From contig DAOWDF010000307.1 in the NCBI GenBank assembly GCA_030639165.1, positions 1 through 5,872 of the forward strand: DNA of 5,872 nucleotides, read 5' to 3'. This document shows positions 1-5,872 of this stretch, piece after piece. How positions within the stretch are numbered: the stretch's first letter is position 1; the number at the start of each line of letters is the position of its first letter. Made by a program: the position numbers and the translations under genes. Source of the DNA: Alphaproteobacteria bacterium (GTDB taxonomy: Bacteria; Pseudomonadota; Alphaproteobacteria; Micavibrionales; Micavibrionaceae). The notes under the pieces were generated by a model. The model made no database searches and was not told the origin of the DNA. It saw nothing but the letters and a program-made list of their open reading frames with translations.

Positions 1-120
1 GATTACTATGCCGCAGTGCGCAGCACTTACTACCAACATCGTCAGGCATTAATCAGGGATCAAAATGATAACGCGCGTAGCTCTATCCCTGCAATTCCTT
101 ATTATGAAGATGACGAATAA
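1..120 (+). CDS. mlaA: MlaA/VacJ-family lipoprotein, C-terminal end only (5' truncated by window edge)
   Basis: An open frame enters at base 1 and ends at TAA 118-120, giving the last 39 residues of a protein. The piece begins DYYAAVRSTYYQHRQALIRD and ends in an acidic, tyrosine-containing tail (YYEDDE). The pattern Asp-x-Tyr-x-x-x-Arg-x-x-Tyr-x-x-x-Arg-x-x-Leu-Ile resembles the C-terminal end of MlaA (VacJ), an outer-membrane lipoprotein that works with an OmpC/F-type porin to remove phospholipid from the outer leaflet. The call rests on this short motif together with the complete mlaC 68 nt downstream, a partner in the same lipid-transport pathway and, to my knowledge, a frequent neighbour of mlaA in alphaproteobacteria. 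The lipobox and main domain lie outside the window and cannot be checked. The two genes are probably one operon. Confidence 0.72.
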   Translation, partial: DYYAAVRSTYYQHRQALIRDQNDNARSSIPAIPYYEDDE

Positions 121-175
121 AAATGTATCTTTAGCACTCATAATAACGAATTATATTACATATATATAAACAGCC

Positions 176-185
176 AAAGGAGAGG
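176..185 (+). promoter_or_regulatory. Strong Shine-Dalgarno site that sets the TTG start of mlaC
   Basis: The purine run AAAGGAGAGG sits just upstream of TTG 189-191, with its AGGAG core (178-182) 6 nt from the start codon. No ATG or GTG occurs in this frame between the upstream stop TAA (144-146) and residue 39 of the product, and starting at residue 39 would remove the signal peptide. The ribosome binding site therefore supports TTG as the true start. Confidence 0.8.
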
Positions 186-188
186 CTT

Positions 189-866
189 TTGTTAAACAAT
201 AAACTTATTCTATCACTTGGAGTTATAGCTGCACTATCAACATCTAGCGCAGCTATCGCCTTTCAAGGAAATCCATCTATAACTGTAAACCATAATATCA
301 TCATGGTTAGCACAGATAATTTGGCAGACGGTTCAAAAGATTTTATCTCTAACCTAACCAATGAAGGTATTGATATCCTTAAAAGCACCAAAAATGGTGA
401 AGAAGATCGCGTAACTAAATTTGAAGATTTGTTAAAAGATAACTTTGATATGAAGACAATTGCAAGGTTCTCTTTAGGTCGCTATTGGAAAACAAGCACT
501 GAAGCCGAAAAAGATGAATATCTAACACTTTTTGAAAATATGATCGTAGAAGTATATTCAAGGCGCTTTAATGATTATAACGGTCAGGTAATGGAGATAA
601 CCTCAAGCAGAGCCATGGGTAAATCCGACGCTATCGTAAAATCAATTCTATCACCTGATAATAGTCCAAAAATAAAAGTAGATTGGCGCGTACGCAAGAA
701 GAAAAGCGGTGAATATAAAGTCGTAGATATAATAGTAGAAGGCGTTAGCATGTCCCTGACACAGCGCTCTGACTTTGCAAGCGTTATACAACGCGGCGGC
801 GGCAAGACCGAGGTACTACTCGCGCATTTACGCCCGAAAAAACAAGCTAAAATAGCCGAAAATTAA
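189..866 (+). CDS. mlaC: MlaC/Ttg2D-family periplasmic phospholipid-binding protein
   Basis: This is a complete 225-residue protein, close to the usual MlaC length of about 210 residues. Residues 1-24 form a Sec signal peptide (Lys5, a hydrophobic core at 6-18, likely cleavage after Ala-Ile-Ala at 22-24), so the mature protein is periplasmic. The MlaC (Tol_Tol_Ttg2) domain spans about 48-215. Recognisable family blocks are FDMKTIARFSLGRYWKTS (86-103), LFENMIVEVYSRR (114-126), DWRVRK (165-170) and VVDIIVEGVSMSLTQRSDF (178-196), followed by SVIQRGGG (198-205) and a basic tail. The family carries phospholipid between the MlaA-porin complex in the outer membrane and the MlaFEDB transporter in the inner membrane. 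Translation starts at TTG 189, supported by a strong ribosome binding site. The gene follows the mlaA end by 68 nt on the same strand. Its stop codon directly abuts that of the convergent dotA-like gene. The MlaFEDB genes are not in view. Confidence 0.93.
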   Translation: MLNNKLILSLGVIAALSTSSAAIAFQGNPSITVNHNIIMVSTDNLADGSKDFISNLTNEGIDILKSTKNGEEDRVTKFEDLLKDNFDMKTIARFSLGRYWKTSTEAEKDEYLTLFENMIVEVYSRRFNDYNGQVMEITSSRAMGKSDAIVKSILSPDNSPKIKVDWRVRKKKSGEYKVVDIIVEGVSMSLTQRSDFASVIQRGGGKTEVLLAHLRPKKQAKIAEN

Positions 867-3824
867 TTACCCACCGAGATGAAGTTGATCCGAAACAGAA
901 CTTGAATCTTGCCCCTTCATACGGGCAATCATTTGCGTGATCTGCGCATTTGTCATCTGGCTCACCCTATACATTTTGCTAACCATTTCACCAGCAGGGT
1001 CACCTTCGGTTTCCTTAAATGTAGTAACAGTAACACCCATCCAACGCATAATATTGTTAGGAACTTGATCTATAAGCTTAAAGCTTGAAAGACCCAGCAT
1101 ATATACAATAATTGTATAAATAATAGTATAAAACAGCTCATCAATAGGCGATTGCCAAAACTGCATAGCGCTTCCTGCTCCGCCTGCCAAAATAGGAGAA
1201 GCAAAGACCTCCGCCTCCATATCATAGCCAGATGCAGATAATGTTAAGATATGAAAGACATCATGCAACACGTTAACCAGAGCCGAAAATAATGAAATAC
1301 TGGCAAGAAGTCCAAATATTATCAAAGTAGGCCGCAGGAATATCTCAAACAACAAGAAATACCCATTAGTAGCTAACGGCCCCGGAAGACCATTACCATC
1401 TATTTTAATATGAGCAAGCGCCCATATCGGCATAGCGACCACTGCCTCGAAAATAGATTTAATCCAACCACCAAAAGCAAAAAAGAAATATATAAACGGC
1501 ATCAGCGGCAAAACATAATACAGCATAAACCCAATAGAAAGAGTAATCAAACTTAGCTGAACAATAAAACCACTAGCCGCTTTAGCCGTGATCCCAAAGA
1601 AATTATCACCGAGCAAATCACCAACACCTTGACCAACAACACCAGCAAATAAATTCCTAATTGATGCATCAACCATGCCTTTACCAGTAGAGCTAAGCAT
1701 TGCCAGAGGATGAACGCCTCTATTCTCTATAATATCAATCAAGCCCTGCGTACCAAATATCATATTAATATAATCTATAATGGCATTTTTTGTTGGCTTC
1801 GTATGAACAGTTTCCTGAATCCCCTGCTCATGCCAAAAACTAAAGTCATTATATAATACTGCTGCAATAATTTGATCACCAGGTCGTGGTAATCTTGCAA
1901 GCTGGCCATCTTGCAGGCGCGGATTAAAACGATCAGTATATGATAAATTACTATCATTTATCTTATGCTGATGAGCTACTTGCTCCATAACCTTTGGATA
2001 TTTAAATGGTTTAGGCAAATTCTGGACTGCCGCAGCCATAATACCATTAATTTCTGCAATCTTATTATACCAAATAGCAGCTCCAGCCCAGCCACGCTCC
2101 CGCAGCTCAGGCGGCATAATCAAGCTATTATTATAAGCAGGATCATCTAGCGCAGCCCTCATCTCGCTAATAATCCCTGTATTAGCAACACTATAAGTGC
2201 CCCAATCAACAGTCTCACCAGCAAGAGCCAGCTTCAGAGCTGCGTTAAACCTCTCTATTGCCGCGCGCGCGGATTCACTCGTTATCCATTTTGTATCTGA
2301 GGTAAAATCAAAATTACCTGCAGTATCACTATACGCCGTATCCACACAATCATTTTGCACATCATACGGCAAGCTAGCTTGAATCATGCAAAGAGCAGTC
2401 GTATCAAACATAAGGTTAGTGGCATCACTCCTAATATAATCAGCCATCAAGATAAAATACACTTCTTGAAGTCCGTCGTTTGAAACACCTCCTATAACAA
2501 ATTGATCCAGCGACGTTATTTCAAATTGTATCTCACCGCATGTAGGCTCTACATAGCCCCATTCATTATCATAAGCATCGGGAGGATCATTTAAATCATT
2601 AACGCTGCCCCCTGGAGGATTATGGTGACCAAAGCGCACAACAACATCATTATAACGGGAAAATTTTACAACATCAGCAAAATAAATTGGCTCATATATG
2701 CTCCAATAATCTTCTGTTCGTCCCCCCATAGTTGCCCATGTCTCTGTCGTTCCATCATGCATAACTACATTATCTGTACTGCCATTATGATCTCGAACAA
2801 CATAAGGCACAACATCGATTCCATTTATCGCCTTCTCTGCAAACATACACATACGCACCACATGCATAAACTGCGTAAGACCTCCAACCTCGGGAATATT
2901 GGGGAATGACAACATGGTCTGACTATGGCCTAAAAACGTAGATGTTGCTGCGGTTGCATCATCATTAAACTGCAACCATGCATTTGTCGCCATATTAGAG
3001 CCAAATTTAGACACGGAAAAAACAATCAATTGAGCAACATTAATCCCTGCATTATTTCCAGTAATACTTATCGGAGCAAGCAATGCAAAAAACATTATTA
3101 ACCGCGGAATAAACCAAGCCTTATTAAACCTCCGACCAAAAGGAGTTCCTGAAGTTACAGTCTCCCCTACTATTGCAACAACAAAGTAAATAATAACCAG
3201 ACCAGCAACAAAAGCTATTCCCATGGTATAAAAATGAAGCATTTGATGCAAAGCAAGATGCATAGGCATTGGGTAAACAGTAGGAGAACTAGTCACAGCG
3301 CCAGTTATATTAGTACAGTCAGTTCCAAGGTCAGATATACAGCTATTAAAAAAACCTAATGCGCTACCTGTTCCTGAAAGAGACATAATGCCAAATACAT
3401 TATCCAAAACTACAAAAGCAATATCTTGCGATGATGTATGACCAGCAGGGGTTACAACAAACATATTATACCAAGTGCTAGCCATAACAGGGCTTGTTAT
3501 AATCGAGGCGCCCATAAAAACAATCTGTAACGCTAACAAAGCTAAGCCAATTAATATTGTGAAATATATTATAATTTGATCAATATTATTTCTTGAAAAA
3601 ACAAGATTACTTCCCGCCTGTGCAACCACATGGCGAATACCATATTTACCGAAATTATTAGGGTTTAAATATGCGTGATTAGGGGGTAATAACCCTACAT
3701 TGCTATATATAACCGCAATTAACCCCGCAAAGAAAGAAAATCCAGATCTAAAAAAGCTGCTTACACGAGGCAATATCCCCGGCAACACGCTATATTTTAC
3801 AATTTTCTTTCCTGTTACAGCCAT
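867..3824 (-). CDS. dotA: DotA/TraY-family type IVB secretion membrane protein (complete, downstream copy)
   Basis: This complete 985-residue protein is comparable in size to Legionella DotA (about 1050 aa) and longer than R64 TraY. DotA/TraY proteins are polytopic inner-membrane parts of type IVB secretion and IncI conjugation systems. Hydrophobic segments lie at about 26-42, 84-107, 197-220, 238-256, 752-806 (two or three), 823-855 and 896-915. A very large hydrophilic region at about 257-750, probably periplasmic, matches the DotA layout. Motifs include Cys326, TCGE (428-431), GWAGAAIWYNKIAEING (578-594), HPLAML (705-710), FIYFFFAFGGWIKSIFEA (777-794), WALAHIKIDG (801-810), FLRP (829-832) and SSFKLIDQVPNNIMRWMG (913-930). 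Most recur in the upstream paralog. Cys162/Cys170 and Cys479/Cys493 fall in other predicted outside loops. The ATG at 3824-3822 has only a weak ribosome binding site, 25 nt after the upstream gene, suggesting an operon and possible translational coupling. Whether the system secretes effectors or moves DNA cannot be told from this gene. Confidence 0.88.
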   Translation of the reverse strand: MAVTGKKIVKYSVLPGILPRVSSFFRSGFSFFAGLIAVIYSNVGLLPPNHAYLNPNNFGKYGIRHVVAQAGSNLVFSRNNIDQIIIYFTILIGLALLALQIVFMGASIITSPVMASTWYNMFVVTPAGHTSSQDIAFVVLDNVFGIMSLSGTGSALGFFNSCISDLGTDCTNITGAVTSSPTVYPMPMHLALHQMLHFYTMGIAFVAGLVIIYFVVAIVGETVTSGTPFGRRFNKAWFIPRLIMFFALLAPISITGNNAGINVAQLIVFSVSKFGSNMATNAWLQFNDDATAATSTFLGHSQTMLSFPNIPEVGGLTQFMHVVRMCMFAEKAINGIDVVPYVVRDHNGSTDNVVMHDGTTETWATMGGRTEDYWSIYEPIYFADVVKFSRYNDVVVRFGHHNPPGGSVNDLNDPPDAYDNEWGYVEPTCGEIQFEITSLDQFVIGGVSNDGLQEVYFILMADYIRSDATNLMFDTTALCMIQASLPYDVQNDCVDTAYSDTAGNFDFTSDTKWITSESARAAIERFNAALKLALAGETVDWGTYSVANTGIISEMRAALDDPAYNNSLIMPPELRERGWAGAAIWYNKIAEINGIMAAAVQNLPKPFKYPKVMEQVAHQHKINDSNLSYTDRFNPRLQDGQLARLPRPGDQIIAAVLYNDFSFWHEQGIQETVHTKPTKNAIIDYINMIFGTQGLIDIIENRGVHPLAMLSSTGKGMVDASIRNLFAGVVGQGVGDLLGDNFFGITAKAASGFIVQLSLITLSIGFMLYYVLPLMPFIYFFFAFGGWIKSIFEAVVAMPIWALAHIKIDGNGLPGPLATNGYFLLFEIFLRPTLIIFGLLASISLFSALVNVLHDVFHILTLSASGYDMEAEVFASPILAGGAGSAMQFWQSPIDELFYTIIYTIIVYMLGLSSFKLIDQVPNNIMRWMGVTVTTFKETEGDPAGEMVSKMYRVSQMTNAQITQMIARMKGQDSSSVSDQLHLGG

Positions 3825-3849
3825 ACACCCATATCTTTAAAATATTATA
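3825..3849 (-). other. 25-nt AT-rich spacer between the two dotA-like genes, with a weak ribosome binding site
   Basis: Read on the minus strand, the spacer is A/T-rich and ends in GATATGGGTGT just before ATG. The only Shine-Dalgarno-like element is GGGTG, ending 1 nt from the start codon, which is too close to be a good site. An in-frame TAA lies 15 nt upstream of the ATG and no alternative in-frame start exists between them, so ATG 3824 is the first possible start. The short gap and poor site suggest that the downstream gene is translated by ribosomes arriving from the upstream gene. No promoter or terminator can be supported here. Confidence 0.5.
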
Positions 3850-5872
3850 TTACTTACCAAGTTTTTCCGCGCCACCAACAACACCATGCAAACCACCACC
3901 AATTTTTGACAATGCTTGCTGTGATCCAACTGTTGCTTTTGATACCAGAGCTTGTGCAGGATCTTCACGTTGATCACCAAATGTAGCAACTGTTTGCCCC
4001 ATCCACCGCAAAATATTATTAGGAATAGTATCTATCAACTTAAATGACGACATCCCGATCATATAAACAAGTATCGCATAAATCACAGTGAAGAAAAATT
4101 CATCAATTCTGGACCTTAAAAATCTTGAAGTTGACTCCGCAGCAGGAACCGACAGCTCTTGCGCCATATCATAACCACCAACATTATTAACTACCATATC
4201 AAATATAGAATTTAAGACATCAACTAGGGCAGAGAATATTGAGATACTCGCCAGCAACCCAAATACTGTAAGTATAGGTCGTAAGAACACCTCAAATATA
4301 AGGAAATAACCGTTCATCGCGGCGCTCCCCGATATACCCTCACCATCAATTCTTATATGAGCAAGAGCCCAAAGCGGCGCGCCAACCATTGCCTCAAATA
4401 CTCCTTTGATCCACCCACCAACGGCAAAGAAGAAATAGATAAACGGCAAAAACGGCACAACATAGAATAGAATAAAACCTACAGTCAGACCCATCATCGC
4501 AATGGAAACAAAGAAATGTGCAGAAACTCCCCCTAACGCTCCACCACCAGCAGCAGTAAACACTGATGCCATAGTTGCATAACCCAAGGAACGTATCGCG
4601 CTCTCGACCAAGGAACGCCCAATACCAACAAGCATAGCCAAAGGATGTGCATCAGGATTCCTCCGCATATCATAAAGTCCATCCAGCCCTAATAAAGATG
4701 AGATAGCATCCAAAAATGCATTACCCGTCATTTTTTCCTTTGTCAGGCCGCCCGATGACCACTCAAATTTTGCTTGATTTAAAGTCTTGGCAAATTCATA
4801 GCCTTCTGAAGCATCCAAAAGTTGTGAGATACCATCAATACCTACAGCCGTAGGAGCATATTTTTTATTGTCATCAATTTCTTTGTCATATTTAGCCTTA
4901 ACCGCAGCCACCTTCTCCATTATCGATGGGTATAAATTAACTAAAGGCACAGAATATGTAGATGACATTAACGTACCGTTCATCTCGGCAACGCGGTTAT
5001 ACCATATACCTGCACCTGCCCACCCCTTACTATAAAGGATGGGTAAGTCTGCAACGGTATCTTGCAACCTTAAGCTTAGGCCTTGCTCAGGAACAGCTAA
5101 ACCTAGAATCATTCCTATTAAATACTCATCAACCCTTCCATTAATATTATCAACATAGCCACGATCAAGCGGAGTATTATCAGATGCCATTTCAACAAGC
5201 CCCTTGGTCAGCCTGCGAGCGACCTCAACATGTCGGCGATTATCCGTGGTAGTTTCTACGGCAGTATATGTTAAGCCCCCTTCGGATATAAAGTTACCGA
5301 CATGCCATAGGTCAACCATAACTTCAAAATAAGCTCTTTGAACCCAATATGGCCCTGGCTCTGCATCTGCTTGCGGCCTAGGGTCTGTCAGTGTCAAATT
5401 CACTTCACCACAAATCGGCGCAACATTATTTCGATCTTGTGTATAGGCAACTGGATTAAGCACTCCATAACGAAAAGTAACATTATCCATACCAGGATCC
5501 ATACCAGCTAGTAAATCATCATAATTTGCGCTAGGCAATATTCTCAAAGTATTAGTAGCCTCTGAATGCCCCCGCCATAATGCATACATATGTACTTCTT
5601 CATCAGGGGATAAAATGCTAGGGAATCCAAATTCTTCCCTCTTCCTCTGCAAAGCATAATGCTCATAAACCTCCTTACAAACCCTAGATACATATGAAAA
5701 TTCAGTAAGATACCCAAGCTCTGGAAGATTTGGCACTGTTACCAAATTCTCTGCGTTCCCTAAATAACTGGTAGTTAATGTATCATTGAACATTCTCCAA
5801 CCATTAGATGCGAATGCAGATCCATATTTTGCGGCATATAACACTATATATTGCGATGAATTAAGCCCTGTA
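3850..5872 (-). CDS. dotA: DotA/TraY-family type IVB secretion membrane protein (upstream copy, N-terminus beyond right edge)
   Basis: The frame is open from TAA (3852-3850) to the window edge, giving 673 residues numbered here from codon 5871-5869. GTG 5844-5842 is a possible codon but not the real start: the nine residues before it (TGLNSSQYI) align with residues 259-267 of the downstream paralog. About 260 N-terminal residues should lie beyond the edge, for a full length near 930. The visible part begins at the large, probably periplasmic domain (about 1-450) and ends with the C-terminal membrane block (hydrophobic at about 453-500, 521-550, 582-605) and a glycine-rich tail. Motifs are RVCKE (63-67), ICGE (153-156), GWAGAGIWYNRVAEMNG (283-299), HPLAML (409-414), FIYFFFAVGGWIKGVFEA (477-494), WALAHIRIDG (501-510) and SSFKLIDTIPNNILRWMG (608-625). 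Its only two cysteines, 65 and 154, are both conserved in the downstream copy. It is probably the first of the two in a shared transcript, and its partner machine genes, if adjacent, lie further right. Confidence 0.88.
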   Translation of the reverse strand, partial: TGLNSSQYIVLYAAKYGSAFASNGWRMFNDTLTTSYLGNAENLVTVPNLPELGYLTEFSYVSRVCKEVYEHYALQRKREEFGFPSILSPDEEVHMYALWRGHSEATNTLRILPSANYDDLLAGMDPGMDNVTFRYGVLNPVAYTQDRNNVAPICGEVNLTLTDPRPQADAEPGPYWVQRAYFEVMVDLWHVGNFISEGGLTYTAVETTTDNRRHVEVARRLTKGLVEMASDNTPLDRGYVDNINGRVDEYLIGMILGLAVPEQGLSLRLQDTVADLPILYSKGWAGAGIWYNRVAEMNGTLMSSTYSVPLVNLYPSIMEKVAAVKAKYDKEIDDNKKYAPTAVGIDGISQLLDASEGYEFAKTLNQAKFEWSSGGLTKEKMTGNAFLDAISSLLGLDGLYDMRRNPDAHPLAMLVGIGRSLVESAIRSLGYATMASVFTAAGGGALGGVSAHFFVSIAMMGLTVGFILFYVVPFLPFIYFFFAVGGWIKGVFEAMVGAPLWALAHIRIDGEGISGSAAMNGYFLIFEVFLRPILTVFGLLASISIFSALVDVLNSIFDMVVNNVGGYDMAQELSVPAAESTSRFLRSRIDEFFFTVIYAILVYMIGMSSFKLIDTIPNNILRWMGQTVATFGDQREDPAQALVSKATVGSQQALSKIGGGLHGVVGGAEKLGK

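Noticed and set aside
131..170. Possible sigma70-like promoter ahead of mlaC (TTAGCA at 131-136, TATATT at 152-157, TATAAA at 165-170).
   Set aside because: The -10-like matches are expected by chance in such A/T-rich DNA, the best -35/-10 spacing is only 15 nt, and mlaC is more simply transcribed with mlaA 68 nt upstream.
584..805. A 73-codon open frame on the minus strand within mlaC.
   Set aside because: It overlaps the conserved MlaC domain fully in antisense and shows no recognisable protein features.
909..928. Short inverted repeat TTGCCC / GGGCAA with an 8-nt loop just past the convergent stops, considered as a terminator for mlaC.
   Set aside because: The stem is only 6 bp, no T-tract follows on either strand, and it lies in the coding sequence of the dotA-like gene.
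1965..2909. Small open frames on the + strand inside the dotA-like gene (1965-2150, 2197-2382, 2622-2909).
   Set aside because: They lie antisense to a long gene with clear family motifs, have no convincing ribosome binding sites, and their products look like low-complexity shadows.
4962..5144. A 60-codon open frame on the + strand inside the upstream dotA-like gene.
   Set aside because: It is a shadow of the coding strand with no ribosome binding site and no family resemblance.
867..5872. The two minus-strand genes as one gene split by a frameshift or stop.
   Set aside because: Each carries its own full set of C-terminal motifs (FFFA-x-GGWIK, WALAHI, SSFKLID...RWMG), so they are paralogs in tandem and not two halves of one protein.

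Overview
The window looks like chromosomal DNA from a fairly AT-rich Gram-negative bacterium. An alphaproteobacterium is the best guess, because the end of an MlaA gene is followed directly by an MlaC gene, a pairing I associate with that class, and because the neighbouring DotA/TraY-like proteins have the feel of alphaproteobacterial I-type (type IVB) systems. No marker in the window fixes the genus, so the taxonomy is inference.

Left part (1-866, + strand): the last 39 residues of an MlaA/VacJ-type outer-membrane lipoprotein, a 68-nt AT-rich spacer with a strong Shine-Dalgarno sequence, and a complete mlaC (TTG start, signal peptide, periplasmic phospholipid carrier). MlaA and MlaC act together: MlaA removes mislocalised phospholipid from the outer leaflet of the outer membrane and MlaC carries it through the periplasm towards the inner-membrane Mla ABC transporter, which is not in this window.

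Right part (867-5872, - strand): two consecutive genes, read right to left, for large polytopic membrane proteins of the DotA/TraY family. This family is an inner-membrane component of type IVB secretion and IncI-type conjugation machines. The downstream copy (867-3824, 985 aa) is complete. The upstream copy (3850-5872, 673 codons visible) runs off the right edge, and its N-terminal part of about 260 residues lies outside. They are separated by 25 nt and are probably co-transcribed. They are divergent paralogs: about 70% identical over a 92-residue C-terminal membrane block (hand count), with strongly diverged central periplasmic domains that still share one cysteine pair and a few motifs.

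The mlaC and dotA-like genes converge with no intergenic base: the stop codons TAA and TTA (complement) abut at 864-869. I saw no RNA genes, mobile-element genes, CRISPR arrays or convincing intrinsic terminators. The item most worth attention is the tandem pair of full-size DotA-like proteins. Known Dot/Icm and IncI systems, as I recall them, use a single DotA/TraY, so this may be a type IVB system with a two-component (heteromeric or alternative) DotA subunit.
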